Assembly (NCBI RefSeq): GCF_002949795.1
Contig: NZ_CP026692.1
Coordinates: 5,874,545 to 5,938,544 of the forward strand
Direction of reading: 5' to 3'
Source of the DNA: Nostoc sp. 'Lobaria pulmonaria (5183) cyanobiont'
Lineage (GTDB): Bacteria; Cyanobacteriota; Cyanobacteriia; Cyanobacteriales; Nostocaceae
DNA: 64,000 nt
Shown here: piece after piece, positions 7,750-17,261 of the stretch
How positions within the stretch are numbered: the stretch's first letter is position 1
Layout of the letters: each line of letters starts with the position of its first letter
Made by a program: the position numbers and the translations under genes
The notes under the pieces: generated by a model
Told to the model about the DNA's origin: nothing
The model's input: the letters and a program-made list of their open reading frames with translations, nothing else
Database searches by the model: none

Positions 7750-8146
7750 ATGTCAACTCCAGGCAAGTATATTTTCTGGGATTGCCGTATAACAGTAGAT
7801 TCACCAGGAACTTAATACTAACTTTATAAAATACTTCATATTTTTTAATAGTAATAGCTAGCAATAATGTTAATCCGATAAGACGGCTAATGAAAAGAAA
7901 CAATATCCTGTCAGAGAAAGTTTGTTTGCTAGCTTCGTTCCCAGACAGGGATTAGAGAAATAACTATGTTACAATTAGAATCGAAGATAAAAGTTTGACT
8001 TTTTTACAAGCTAAAGTATTGCAAAGTTATCTGAATAAGCATTGCATATATTCTCAATATATTGAGAATAAGAACCAGCCTTGAATATTAGGATTACAGT
8101 ATAGGTATCACTATTAAAGCGACTCGAAAATAAGGAGTCAAATATT
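7750..8146. other. AT-rich intergenic region between divergent units
   Basis: 397 bases without a credible gene. A 65-residue minus-strand ORF runs through it but lacks family features and ends in the operator repeat. The region probably holds the pncB promoter (left) and the promoter and leader of the small gene at 8147 (right), including the palindrome at 8049-8070. Confidence 0.5.
8049..8070. promoter_or_regulatory. Perfect 22-bp palindrome upstream of small ORF
   Basis: TATTCTCAATA (8049-8059) is followed immediately by its exact reverse complement TATTGAGAATA (8060-8070). All 11 base pairs match. It is 77 bases upstream of the ATG at 8147 and has the look of a dimeric repressor site. 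It is not followed by a T-run, so a terminator is less likely. The binding protein cannot be named from the sequence. Confidence 0.55.
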
Positions 8147-8299
8147 ATGGCTATTTCCAAAATCATTGCGAACATAACTGAGTATATTTCTGAAGCTGCA
8201 ATGAGGATTTTTGGCCCTACGGATGATGCTTATCCTATTATTGGGGTACAACCTTTTACAGGTGAGCCTTATGATAAGCGTACAGCCGATACTTGGTAG
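8147..8299 (+). CDS. Small conserved-looking 50-residue protein
   Basis: Starts at ATG 8147, ends at TAG 8297-8299, with a strong ribosome-binding site TAAGGAG at 8131-8137 spaced 9 bases from the start. The peptide begins MAISKIIANITEYISEAAMR, an amphipathic helix-like stretch, and continues with a Pro/Gly-rich segment containing DAYPIIGVQPFTGEPYDKR. The good RBS, the balanced composition and the palindrome upstream argue for a real gene. The family is not recognised; no cysteine or membrane segment is present, so it is probably soluble. It is followed by a MITE fragment. Confidence 0.65.
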   Translation: MAISKIIANITEYISEAAMRIFGPTDDAYPIIGVQPFTGEPYDKRTADTW

Positions 8300-8309
8300 A
8301 TACTGAATA

Positions 8310-8395
8310 TATAGCGCTTGTGTGTTGAGTCCAATAGAGACCTAGCCCCAACCCCTTCCCTGGTAGGGAAGGGGAGCAAAAGTCAAAGCCTCTGA
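8310..8395. mobile_element. Partial MITE of the TATAGCG family
   Basis: The left end TATAGCGCTTGTGTGTTGAG, followed by TCCAATAGAG and the interior CCCCTTCCCTGGTAGGGAAGGGG, resembles the complete element at 2818-2968. No matching right terminal repeat is visible before the methyltransferase gene, so this copy is probably truncated. Confidence 0.5.
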
Positions 8396-8455
8396 CGCCA
8401 CTTGCTTTATTTTTGCCAACATATATTAGTGGACTGGCTCTCTAGAAATTACTCA

Positions 8456-9097
8456 CTATTTAGAACGTTCAAACACTACTGAAAGATTATTTGCTGGCAT
8501 TTGGTAAGTCTGTTTCAAGGTAAGATTTTGGGCGCTAGCTACTGCTACAACATCATCCAAGTTACGTACACCCCACTCTGGGTTTTGGGCGCGTAAGGAT
8601 TTGTCAAAAGCTGCATTACTCCCTGCTGTATGTTCTCCACCTTGTTTAAAAGGCCCATATAAATAAAGGATACCTCCTGCTGGTAAGATCCGACCTGCCC
8701 CTGCCATCAGTCCTAGACAGGCTAACCACGGTGAAATGTGAATCATATTGATGTTGACGAGCGCGACAATTGGCTCCTTATTAAGCCAATCAAATCCAGG
8801 ATTTTCCACTGCCCAAACTGGTTCTCTGACATCAAGTTCAAGCGGTGGATAAATATTATCACAGCTAAAGTGTTCAGCCCATGCAGTAATGCTGGCTCGT
8901 AATTGTGGATTTGCATCTGTTGGCAGCCACAGACGAGGACTTAGCTTGGGGGCAAAAAATACTGCATGTTCGCCAGTACCACTTGCTATTTCCAATATCG
9001 TGCCACTTTTTGGCAACACTTGTAAAAGTACTTCTATAATTGGTTCGCTATTGCGCTGGGTTGCTGGTGCGTATTGTCGTGCATCTTGTGGTGTCAT
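8456..9097 (-). CDS. DUF938 family SAM-dependent methyltransferase-like protein
   Basis: 213 residues. The N-terminus MTPQDARQYAPATQRNSEPI is typical of DUF938. ILEIASGTGEHAVFFA is motif I of class I methyltransferases (E-x-x-x-G-T-G), LPTDAN supplies the acidic residue after strand 2, and VALVNINMIHISPW follows strand 4. It should bind S-adenosylmethionine; the methyl acceptor is unknown. Length matches the family. It stands alone: next genes are a MITE fragment on one side and BrnTA on the other. Confidence 0.85.
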   Translation of the reverse strand: MTPQDARQYAPATQRNSEPIIEVLLQVLPKSGTILEIASGTGEHAVFFAPKLSPRLWLPTDANPQLRASITAWAEHFSCDNIYPPLELDVREPVWAVENPGFDWLNKEPIVALVNINMIHISPWLACLGLMAGAGRILPAGGILYLYGPFKQGGEHTAGSNAAFDKSLRAQNPEWGVRNLDDVVAVASAQNLTLKQTYQMPANNLSVVFERSK

Positions 9098-9222
9098 CGG
9101 TATTGTTATATTTTAAAATTAGCGTAATGGCTAATAAATTCATCAACGGTTAGAACTTTTGGGGCTGATTGAACCATTGTGATTATTCCTGATGATTTGG
9201 TACGAGCCAGTAAGGTAAGGCG

Positions 9223-9474
9223 TTATAGCGATGAATTCTGCTCAATATAAGAGCGGAGAGCGGAGTTAATTAGAGATTCGTAGCCTTTTCCTTTGCTTTT
9301 AAACCAATCTAGAATATCTTGATCTAGTTGAATTAATGTGGCTTCTTGGTTAAGAGGTTTTACCATTTTAGCTGTTTCCCAGAATTGCCGATCTAATTCA
9401 GGAATATCTGAAGTATCAATTGCTGTATCAGGGATATTTTCGAGTTTTTTAAGTCGATTGGGCGAGATACTCAT
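9223..9474 (-). CDS. brnA: BrnA-type antitoxin
   Basis: 83 residues. The C-terminal half (EATLIQLDQDILDWFKSKGK then YESLINSALRSYIEQ) is the ribbon-helix-helix pattern of BrnA antitoxins, which bind and neutralise the BrnT ribonuclease and repress their own operon. It follows brnT in the usual toxin-first order and overlaps the toxin gene by 26 bases. No operator was identified upstream of brnT. Confidence 0.85.
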   Translation of the reverse strand: MSISPNRLKKLENIPDTAIDTSDIPELDRQFWETAKMVKPLNQEATLIQLDQDILDWFKSKGKGYESLINSALRSYIEQNSSL

Positions 9475-9733
9475 AGTAGGTTCTCCTTTCTTTGGGGGTA
9501 GCTTTTCGGGCAGAGATTAATCGAATTTTGCCGTTTCTGTCTGTATGGGCGACGGTAATAATTACAACGCCTTGGATTGAGCCAATACTAATTTCTCGAA
9601 TTTCTTCATAGTTGTATCGTTCATCAATTGAGGTGAAAACAACACCGTCAAATATTTCTGTAGCTTCTTCAAAACTAATGCCATGTTTATGGATATTTTG
9701 TTGGTTTTTGTTTTTGTCCCATTCAAATTCCAT
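9449..9733 (-). CDS. brnT: BrnT-type ribonuclease toxin
   Basis: 94 residues. The opening MEFEWDKNKNQQNIHKHGIS with FEEATEIFD is the BrnT signature, and the C-terminal RLISARKATPKERRTYYEYL supplies the conserved Arg-rich active face. BrnT is a RelE-fold endoribonuclease that stops translation; BrnA blocks it. The full length suggests an active module. A longer alternative start in another frame (9774) is rejected because it does not encode the BrnT sequence. Confidence 0.9.
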   Translation of the reverse strand: MEFEWDKNKNQQNIHKHGISFEEATEIFDGVVFTSIDERYNYEEIREISIGSIQGVVIITVAHTDRNGKIRLISARKATPKERRTYYEYLAQST

Positions 9734-9909
9734 TCAACTATACATAATCCATACAAGTAAGTAAGTTGGCACAATAAAACAAAACTATGTGAAGAAAGAT
9801 AAATTAGACTAAAACCCTTATCCCAACGACAAATTTTTACGCAGACCTGCTTAGAGTCAAGTGTAAAAAATTAAGATCAAGGCATGAGGAAAAACTCACG
9901 CCTTTTTAT

Positions 9910-11451
9910 TTAAACTTTTTTATCACCGATTGCTAAGAGTTCCAGAATAGCTCCATTTGTCCAGCCGAAACCAACTTCGTTAGAACTATACCCAAAGCAG
10001 ATTTCGTCGGAAACATTGGCAGAACAGCGCTCAACATCATATTTCTCAACTAGGGTATTGTGACGCTCGAATTCTTTAACTACCATAGCCAGGAACTTGT
10101 TGGCAATGCGATCGCCTTCTGTATGATACCCATAGCGGTGAAGTCCCTGGACGGCAATTAACGTCAGTGGTGCCCAGCCAAAGGGGGCATCCCACTGGTT
10201 GCCGGTGACACGAGTACTGGTAAAAATTCCGCCTGGGGCTTCAAACAAAGAGAGATTTTTGACAACGCGTTTAGCTTGAGTTGGAGAAGCAATTCCCAAC
10301 CAAAGAGGATAGAACGTGGTAGCAAATTCGTAACGGCGGCGTTTTCCACTCTGGAAATGATAGTCGAAATATAGTCCCTGTTCTTCATCCCAGAGAAATT
10401 GATCGATGCGATCGCGGCGGATATCTGCGCGATTGCTCCATTTTTGTTCCAATTGTTCGTTCCCCAGAATATGCTTAATTTGCGCCATGTCAAGTTCAAC
10501 CTGATACAGCAAACTGTTGAGGCACACAGGAGCGTAGTGGAGGATATCAGCACTGAAAGGGCCAAATCGGTTGGTGATATCAAAACCAGACTCGCGCATG
10601 GTGCGATCGCTTTTGTAAAATAGGTTGGTCAGTTGGTCAGTTTCCTGGTTGTAATAAAGACTAACGTCATAATCCTCAACTTCAAAAGTTTTATAGTACT
10701 CCTTAACGCGATCGTAGTGGCTTTTCCCCTGCTCATCCCGCTCGGAGAACACAACTTCTGGCGCGGGGCCTTCCCCAAAGGCATAAAATCTAGATAAGCC
10801 GGTTGCAGCATTCAAATGGGGCGGAACTACCCAGTAATAGTAAAACTGTTCTAAAAGCGGTACGATTGACCTTAACCACTCTTCATCCTGGGTGTGCTCG
10901 AATAATGCCAAAACCATCATGCTGAGAACAGGAGGCTGCGATCGCGACAGCATATAAGTCCGGTTGGAATTGAGGATGATGCCGTAATTCTGCACCTGGT
11001 ACAGCAGTTGGTCTACTTGGCTTTGCGCTAGTTCTAATTCCCCATCGTGCAAAAGCCCCAGTAATATAAAGTAGCTGTCCCAGCCATACATTTCATTAAA
11101 ACGACCACCTGGTACGACATAAGGCCCTGGTAGGTATAACAATCCGTGATCTTTAATCGCCTCCACTTCACTTGGCAAAGTGCGAATTTCCAGGCATTCC
11201 ATATCCTTGGGAGATAGCGATCGCTCCAACACACTTCTAATCTTGGGAGAATCTTCTAAGGGGGAAATGTAGACAATCCAACAAGCATCTTTTTTGTGCT
11301 CTAGTTTGGTATCCCTTGCAGATTGTAATAAGTGTTCGTGCGATCGCGTTAAGGTTTTCCACGTTTTTTTGATGTGGAGGCGCACGGCATCAATCTGCGC
11401 GGTGGTAAGTGCTGATTGAGTGTCGGTATAAGCTGGAGTTGGAGTAGTCAT
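9910..11451 (-). CDS. treH: Trehalase (GH37)
   Basis: 513 residues. The trehalase signature PGGRFNEMYGWDSY lies at ~114-127 and the second signature is represented by GNQWDAPFGWAPLT at ~425; an acidic-aromatic region near the C-terminus (EVGFGWTNGAILELL) completes the family pattern. The enzyme hydrolyses trehalose to two glucose molecules; no signal peptide is visible, so it acts in the cytoplasm. It is last in the treZ-treY-treH order, 351 bases after treY, as in the trehalose cluster of Nostoc relatives, where breakdown competes with synthesis during recovery from drying. Confidence 0.92.
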   Translation of the reverse strand: MTTPTPAYTDTQSALTTAQIDAVRLHIKKTWKTLTRSHEHLLQSARDTKLEHKKDACWIVYISPLEDSPKIRSVLERSLSPKDMECLEIRTLPSEVEAIKDHGLLYLPGPYVVPGGRFNEMYGWDSYFILLGLLHDGELELAQSQVDQLLYQVQNYGIILNSNRTYMLSRSQPPVLSMMVLALFEHTQDEEWLRSIVPLLEQFYYYWVVPPHLNAATGLSRFYAFGEGPAPEVVFSERDEQGKSHYDRVKEYYKTFEVEDYDVSLYYNQETDQLTNLFYKSDRTMRESGFDITNRFGPFSADILHYAPVCLNSLLYQVELDMAQIKHILGNEQLEQKWSNRADIRRDRIDQFLWDEEQGLYFDYHFQSGKRRRYEFATTFYPLWLGIASPTQAKRVVKNLSLFEAPGGIFTSTRVTGNQWDAPFGWAPLTLIAVQGLHRYGYHTEGDRIANKFLAMVVKEFERHNTLVEKYDVERCSANVSDEICFGYSSNEVGFGWTNGAILELLAIGDKKV

Positions 11452-11802
11452 AATTCATCTCAAAATTCAAAATGGGGGGCTGGGGAATAGAGACTAAGGA
11501 CTAAAAACAGGAAGTAGCTCTATCAAGGTGAGTCGGGATGAGACTGCAACTCCTATTTCATTACTAGCTCAGAACTCGCAACTTCGAGATCGGTACTTGT
11601 GAATTTTCAGAATTTTAAAAGAACAAGTGAAGATTGGAGTTGAACAAATACGAAATTCAATCTACATATCACCTTCATCCGGCTAGATGGGGAGCAGGGG
11701 AGCAGTAAGTCTTTCCCTTCTCTGTGCGCCTCTACCCCTCTACCCCTCTACCCCTCTGCCCCTCTGCCCCTTTGCACCTCTGCCTCTTTTGCCCAATACC
11801 CC
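11452..11802. repeat. Intergenic region with 8-bp pyrimidine tandem repeat
   Basis: The treY-treH gap. Its treY-proximal part (about 11,727-11,785) repeats CCCCTCTA three times and then CCCCTCTG, with further variants (CCCCTTTGCACCTCTGCC). The rest has no gene or clear hairpin. The repeat is transcribed if treH is read through from treY. Confidence 0.6.
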
Positions 11803-14595
11803 TTAATCACTGACTAACAACGCAACTGGAAAATGAGCGAGGGCTGCTGCGATAGATAGGGTTTCTGTAGCCTTTAAGGATTGCTGAGTTAGGACGTTTT
11901 TCCAGGAGTGAGAAGTTCCAGAGGGTAATTGCAGATGCGTATCTTGCCAAACTGACTCGCCCAAGGGATTGTCTCCAGGCTGGATGAGGCTAGTTAAAAA
12001 GCGTGGCGCGATCGCGATCGCTGTTTGATTCCCCTCCCGCCGCGCAAAGGCGATAATGTGATTGGCGTAGGTTCCCTGAACTTCTAACGGCAGATAGTCG
12101 CCATCCTGAAATAATGAGACATAGTTTGTTCTAGCTTGGAGTAATTGAGCCGTTAAAAACAGTTTGATTCTGCCGTCTGTTTTGTCGTTTAGTAACTCCT
12201 GAATTAGTCCGAGAATGTCTGTTTTTGCCTGTTCGCGGATGGCGCTTAAGTAAGTACGTCGCTGTTCAAAATCCACGGGACGGCGATTGTCTGGATCGAC
12301 TAGACTCAGTTCCCAAAGTTCCGTTCCCTGGTATAAGTCGGGTACGCCGGGTACGGTCATCTTCAGTAGAGTTTGGGAAAGGGAATTAAATATCCCATAG
12401 TCTGCAATTCGCTGTTGAAAGGGACGAAAGGCTTGTAGAAATTCCCCGGAGATGGAAGGATCGAGTACTTTCCCAATAAAGGAAGTGCAAGCTTCTTCAT
12501 ACTCGCTATCAGGTCGTAACCAGGCTGTATGCACTTTTGCTTCTCGTATTGCCTTTATTATATAATCCTTCATCCGTTCCACGAAAGATGCATGTTCGTG
12601 TTCGGCAAAAGGAAACGCCCCTACTAGGGTTTGATAGAGAAAATACTCATCGTTGCGATCGGGGATAGCGAAGCCGTGGCGATCGCTACGATGTCCTCGA
12701 TTAATGGCGCTCCAAGTATTTACCTGCTGATCCCACTCATCGGGGATTTCTGAAAGGACATTCAATCTAGCCCGGACATCTTCGCCGCGTTTGGTGTCGT
12801 GGGTGGCGGTGGTGTTCATGGTGTGGGGCCAGGTTGCTTGGTGCTGTTTGTTAAAGGCGTGAAATTTGGTTACTGGAATCCCAAAATGACCGGGATTACC
12901 CCCGACTTCATTCAACGATAGCAAGCGATTGTATACATATAATGTGGTGTCTTCGACGCCTTTTGCCATTAGCGGGCCGCTGTATTGCTGCATTCGCAAG
13001 ACAAAATATATCCATTGTTCGCGTTCTGTTTGAGTCAGAGAATTATCAAACTCTAGCAGCATTAACTTTTCAATAAAGGTCAGTTCGTGCTGCAACAGGG
13101 GTGTTTGTTCTTTGGCTTGGCGAATTACTTCTTGAATAGTAGCGCGATCGCTATCTCCAATTCCATCGGGCGTAATGTAGGTACGGTAAATTGGGAACAG
13201 TGTCAAAACTTCAGCGATCGCTCTTTTTAATCCATTCAGCGTAAAATCATTGCCATAGCGATATTTGCTGGAGATATTTTTTAATAAAAGAGCCAAACTG
13301 TCAATGTCACCTGCTAAATTCTTTTCTAGTATCAGGTGCTTTTTATCCTTGACTAGTGAGGCATAATCTGCTCTGGAACCGATAAAGTTCTGGTATATTT
13401 TATCGAACTGTGATTGATTTTCTGTTTGACAAAATACGCCATTTACATAGTTGAGAAAGTCATATCCAGATGTTCCTTCAATTCCCCAATTTTCCGGTAG
13501 TTCTTCAGTGAGTTCTAAAATCTTCTCAACAGTTATATAAACATCACCCATTTTTTCCCGCAGCCTTTCGAGATACTGGATTGGGTTATAAAGTCCATCA
13601 ATATGATCGATGCGTAAACCTGTAAACTTACCCTCCTCAACCAGCTTTTGAATTAGGCTATGAGTATTATTAAAAACCCGCGCTTCTTCAACTTTAACGG
13701 AAATCAGTTCGTTGACAGTAAAGAAACGGCGGTAGTTCATTTCCTCTGCGCCAACCTTCCAAAAAGCAAGACGGAAAAACTGGTCATTCAGTAATTCATC
13801 TAGGAGGTTAAAGCTTTCGGAATTACCGGGTTCTCCGTTGAAAGTTTGGAGATTTTCGTCAATGAACTCGTGGATGGCATCGTTTGTGGTGTAGAGTTCC
13901 CAAACTAATCCTTTAATAAATGCAATCTGGTCTTGTCGTTGTTTACCCGCCACCTCTGAAGGCACATTTTTGAGAATGTAGAGAATCCCCAATAGCTTAA
14001 TAAAATCGGGGTGATTGCGTCCCAGTGTCCGGGTGAGTTTACCTAAATTATAGGTGATAAATTTTGTGTAAGATTCTAAGCGCAGTGGCAATTTCAAGCT
14101 GTAATAGTTGACAGTTAAACCGTTTTGTTCATATTGCAGTTTAATGTGTCCGTTTTCCAGGGATACACCATAGAAATCTCCCAATAGCGGCGCGAGAATT
14201 CGCTCTTGGCGATCGCCAAAGGGTGCATTCCAAGAAAGGTCGAAGTAGTCGGTATAGCTGGAATCTGGCCCGTGTTCCAATACGTCCATCAAGTAATCGT
14301 TTTCGCTGCTATAGGCCATGTGGTTGGGCACAATATCTTGTAACCAGCCCATACCAAGGGATTGGATTTGATCAACTAACGCATCAAAGGACTCATTAGT
14401 TCCTAATTCTGGATTGAGTTGAGTGGCATCTACTATATCGTAGCCGTGTGTACTCCCGGATCGGGCCTTGAAAATGGGAGAGGCATATAAATCAGAAACG
14501 CCCAAATCTGCTAGATAAGCTGCGATCGCTTTAGCGTTGTCAAAGCCAAACTGAGGTGTAAACTGAATTCGATAAGTGGCGGTAGGAATTCGCAT
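11803..14595 (-). CDS. treY: Maltooligosyl trehalose synthase
   Basis: 930 residues from MRIPTATYRIQF. GH13-type motifs are visible: DIVPNHMAYS, GLRIDHIDGLYNP with the nucleophile Asp, YITVEKILE with the acid/base Glu, and NTTATHDTKRGEDVRAR. It rearranges the reducing end of maltooligosaccharides to a trehalose linkage, after which TreZ releases trehalose. The long middle insertion (~330-600) is usual for TreY. It lies 425 bases downstream of treZ, the gap being filled by a palindromic element and a 21-bp array. It links glycogen or maltodextrin to trehalose, the desiccation protectant. Confidence 0.95.
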   Translation of the reverse strand: MRIPTATYRIQFTPQFGFDNAKAIAAYLADLGVSDLYASPIFKARSGSTHGYDIVDATQLNPELGTNESFDALVDQIQSLGMGWLQDIVPNHMAYSSENDYLMDVLEHGPDSSYTDYFDLSWNAPFGDRQERILAPLLGDFYGVSLENGHIKLQYEQNGLTVNYYSLKLPLRLESYTKFITYNLGKLTRTLGRNHPDFIKLLGILYILKNVPSEVAGKQRQDQIAFIKGLVWELYTTNDAIHEFIDENLQTFNGEPGNSESFNLLDELLNDQFFRLAFWKVGAEEMNYRRFFTVNELISVKVEEARVFNNTHSLIQKLVEEGKFTGLRIDHIDGLYNPIQYLERLREKMGDVYITVEKILELTEELPENWGIEGTSGYDFLNYVNGVFCQTENQSQFDKIYQNFIGSRADYASLVKDKKHLILEKNLAGDIDSLALLLKNISSKYRYGNDFTLNGLKRAIAEVLTLFPIYRTYITPDGIGDSDRATIQEVIRQAKEQTPLLQHELTFIEKLMLLEFDNSLTQTEREQWIYFVLRMQQYSGPLMAKGVEDTTLYVYNRLLSLNEVGGNPGHFGIPVTKFHAFNKQHQATWPHTMNTTATHDTKRGEDVRARLNVLSEIPDEWDQQVNTWSAINRGHRSDRHGFAIPDRNDEYFLYQTLVGAFPFAEHEHASFVERMKDYIIKAIREAKVHTAWLRPDSEYEEACTSFIGKVLDPSISGEFLQAFRPFQQRIADYGIFNSLSQTLLKMTVPGVPDLYQGTELWELSLVDPDNRRPVDFEQRRTYLSAIREQAKTDILGLIQELLNDKTDGRIKLFLTAQLLQARTNYVSLFQDGDYLPLEVQGTYANHIIAFARREGNQTAIAIAPRFLTSLIQPGDNPLGESVWQDTHLQLPSGTSHSWKNVLTQQSLKATETLSIAAALAHFPVALLVSD

Positions 14596-14652
14596 GAGTT
14601 TGTTCTAATGAGAGATGGGGCGATACGGTTCGGTTAAGATGTTTGTCTCTCG

Positions 14653-14739
14653 AAGATCCCCCCAACCCCCCTTAAAAAGGGGGGCTTTTTCCGATCTTTA
14701 CCCCCTTTTTAAGGGGGTCGCCGCAGGCGGGGGGATCTT
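14653..14739. repeat. Palindromic repeat element in treY-treZ gap
   Basis: AAGATCCCCCC at the left and GGGGGGATCTT at the right form terminal inverted repeats around two nested hairpins of the type CCCCCTTAAAAAGGGGG. No ORF. It would fold strongly in the treZ-treY transcript and could reduce read-through into treY. Confidence 0.65.
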
Positions 14740-14758
14740 ATCTGAAATGGTTTGAGAG

Positions 14759-14998
14759 GTGAGGGAGTTTGAGCCTTTTTACTCGAACGTTAAGCCTTTT
14801 TACTCGAACGTTGAGCCTTTTTACTCGAACGTTAAGCCTTTTTACTCAAACATTGAGCCTTTTTGCTCGAACGTTGAGCCTTTTGACTCGAACGTTGAGC
14901 CTTTTTACTCAAACATTGAGCCTTTTTGCTCGAACATTGAGCCTTTTTGCTCGAACGTTAAGCCTTTTTGCTCGAACGTTGATGTTATTAGGGTGAAA
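14759..14998. repeat. 21-bp tandem repeat array (array 2)
   Basis: About ten units of GAGCCTTTTTACTCGAACGTT with small variants (GCTC for ACTC, AAACATT for GAACGTT). The reverse complement rotates to AAAAAGGCTCAACGTTCGAGT, which matches array 1 except for one extra base. Open frames across it read as 7-residue repeats (EPFYSNV) and are considered by-products. It separates treZ from treY. Confidence 0.85.
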
Positions 14999-15020
14999 CT
15001 TTAAGTTCTAACTCTCCCCC

Positions 15021-16868
15021 TCATCCTTTTTCATAGAGTACTAGACTAGTAGGTTGCAATTTCACTTCTTGTCCCACAGACAGACTTTCAGGGGCTTCAG
15101 AACCATGCCCAGACCATGAGGTATCTGCTGAGTCTAATAGCTTATGAACATTGTGTTGACTCGGCAAAGTCACTGTCACCGCCGATGAATTGAAATTCAT
15201 CACAAATATGACTTCACTTGATTCGCACCAACGACGCACGATCACCAAATCCTTCTCTTTATCGCTAGTCGCTTGGATGAAATTGCGGTCTTGATTCAAA
15301 AGGGCTGGATGCGTCTTCCGTAAATTAATTAACTGACGATACCAATCCCACAGAACTTTGTGCTTACCTTCATGACGTAATTCCCAATTAAGTTTGGACT
15401 TTAGAAAAGTTTCTGCCGATTCTGGATCTGGGGGATCGTCTGCAAAGTGAAATGCTTCAAATTCTTGCTTGCGTCCGGCTCGAACTAATTGAATTAAATC
15501 AGGATCGGAGTGACTGACAAAGTAAATGAAGGGTGCAGTTTCACCGTATTCCTCTCCCATGAACAACAGAGGTAAGTTGGGCGACAGCAGCACAGCACCG
15601 GCGGCTAACTTTAATCCCTCAAAAGAGATGCGCTGGGTAAGGCGTTCTCCTTTCATTTGATTGCCGATTTGGTCGTGATTCTGAATGCAGATTGTAAACT
15701 GTGATAAAGGGCGATCGCGGCAAGATACGCCATGAAATCGGTTGCGGTGTGGTGCGTACTTCCAATCGTAGATAAAAGTATCTTCATAAGCTTTTGCTAG
15801 ATCCGCAACCTGCCCAAAATCTTGATAATATCCTTGGCGATCGCCTGTCAAAAGTGCGTGCAATGCATGGTGGAAATCATCACTCCACTGAGCATCGAGT
15901 CCATATCCACCCAATTCTGCTGGACGAATTAATTGCGGATTATTCATATCACTTTCGGCAACTAGATGGCGTTTCCATCTTTGCCCTTGTTGTGAGAAAT
16001 GATGAACAGCTTCCGCCAATTCCCACAAAAAATGCTTCGCCCCCAAGTCGTAAATTGCTTGAACGGCATCCAACCGCAATGCATCAATGTGAAACTCACC
16101 CAACCAGTACAGCGCATTTTCGATAAAATAATTTCGCACACCTTGACTATGGGCATCATCGAAATTCAGCGCTTCGCCCCACGGCGTTTTATAGGTTTGA
16201 GTAAAGTAGGGTGCGAACTGACTCATATAGTTGCCTTCCGGCCCAAAGTGGTTATACACCACATCCAGCACAACGGCGATATCATTTTGGTGGCAAGCAT
16301 TTACCAGTTGCTTGAGTTCGGCTGGACTACCATAGGAATTTTGCACAGCATAAGGGTAAACGCCATCATAACCCCAGTTGCGATATGCAAGAGTTGCCTC
16401 AATATGAGTGTCTCCCGGAACCTGGGAAATGGGCATGATTTCAATGGCGTTAATTCCCAGTTCCCTCAGTTCTGGTAAACGGGGAATGATCGCGGTGAAA
16501 GTTCCTTCCGGCGTGAATGTTCCAACATGAACTTCATAGAAAATCATCGACTCCACAGGAATACCCGTCCAGCCTTCATCAGTCCACTCAAAATGATGAT
16601 CGATAATTTGCGACGGCCCATGCACCCCTTCCGGTTGATACTGCGACGCCGGATCGGCAAAGGTGTCTTGACCATTTAAGACATACTGATAAAGCGTACC
16701 TGGATACACATCGTTGACTTTGGTCTGCCAGTATCCCTCAGATTGAGGCTTGAGAGGAATTAACTGCTCTTCTGGCGTCAAAATTTTTACCGTAACGCTA
16801 TCTAATAGCGGAGACCAAACTGTAAATTCACACTCTCCGTTCCCCAAGTAGTTAGCACCAATTTTCAC
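15021..16868 (-). CDS. treZ: Maltooligosyl trehalose trehalohydrolase
   Basis: 615 residues, with a GTG start (16868) giving MKIGANYLGNGECEFTVWSP. An N-terminal CBM48/isoamylase-type domain is followed by the GH13 barrel: VVLDVVYNHFGPEGNY, HIDALRLDAVQAI (nucleophile Asp), HLVAESDMNNP (acid/base Glu) and CIQNHDQIGNQ. It hydrolyses maltooligosyl-trehalose to trehalose. It is the first gene of treZ-treY-treH; the promoter should lie in the 393 bases upstream, which contain no recognised operator. Confidence 0.94.
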   Translation of the reverse strand: MKIGANYLGNGECEFTVWSPLLDSVTVKILTPEEQLIPLKPQSEGYWQTKVNDVYPGTLYQYVLNGQDTFADPASQYQPEGVHGPSQIIDHHFEWTDEGWTGIPVESMIFYEVHVGTFTPEGTFTAIIPRLPELRELGINAIEIMPISQVPGDTHIEATLAYRNWGYDGVYPYAVQNSYGSPAELKQLVNACHQNDIAVVLDVVYNHFGPEGNYMSQFAPYFTQTYKTPWGEALNFDDAHSQGVRNYFIENALYWLGEFHIDALRLDAVQAIYDLGAKHFLWELAEAVHHFSQQGQRWKRHLVAESDMNNPQLIRPAELGGYGLDAQWSDDFHHALHALLTGDRQGYYQDFGQVADLAKAYEDTFIYDWKYAPHRNRFHGVSCRDRPLSQFTICIQNHDQIGNQMKGERLTQRISFEGLKLAAGAVLLSPNLPLLFMGEEYGETAPFIYFVSHSDPDLIQLVRAGRKQEFEAFHFADDPPDPESAETFLKSKLNWELRHEGKHKVLWDWYRQLINLRKTHPALLNQDRNFIQATSDKEKDLVIVRRWCESSEVIFVMNFNSSAVTVTLPSQHNVHKLLDSADTSWSGHGSEAPESLSVGQEVKLQPTSLVLYEKG

Positions 16869-17261
16869 GCAGTATCCTCCCGTCAGATTCTTTGTTGTGC
16901 CGAATTATGGTCGCGATCGCAATGTCATTGATTGCACAATGTTTACAAACACGCCAGATAGCATAATGGTTCGTCTACCAGACTTTTTGCTAGCACCTGG
17001 AGGCGGATTTTTTAGTAGAATAAATTCTGTCTAATGACCAAAAAGGCAGGGGAGCAGGGGGCAGGGGGCAGGGGGAGAAAGATGCTGGAATTGCCCAACA
17101 GTCAAGGGTTACGAGCTAATAAATGTATTTATGCTCAAGCGAAAAATATTTATTTTGAATGGAAAGTGCGACGATAAATAATGCGTATTTGTCTCAAAGC
17201 CAATACATTTCCCTGCTCCCTGCTTCCTGCCTCAGACTGGGAATACCCTCACCTGTACTAC
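16869..17261. other. Intergenic region with G-rich heptamer repeat
   Basis: No gene. At ~17,046-17,078 the heptamer GCAGGGG repeats with one or two base changes, again of the 7-bp STRR style. The left part, close to treZ, should hold that gene's promoter; no symmetric operator was found. Confidence 0.5.

Noticed and set aside
7706..7903. 65-residue ORF upstream of pncB
   Set aside because: Runs through the operator palindrome, AT-rich random composition.
14759..15004. ORFs of repeated EPFYSNV or LFTRTLS peptides
   Set aside because: Same reason: 21-bp array leaves two frames open.
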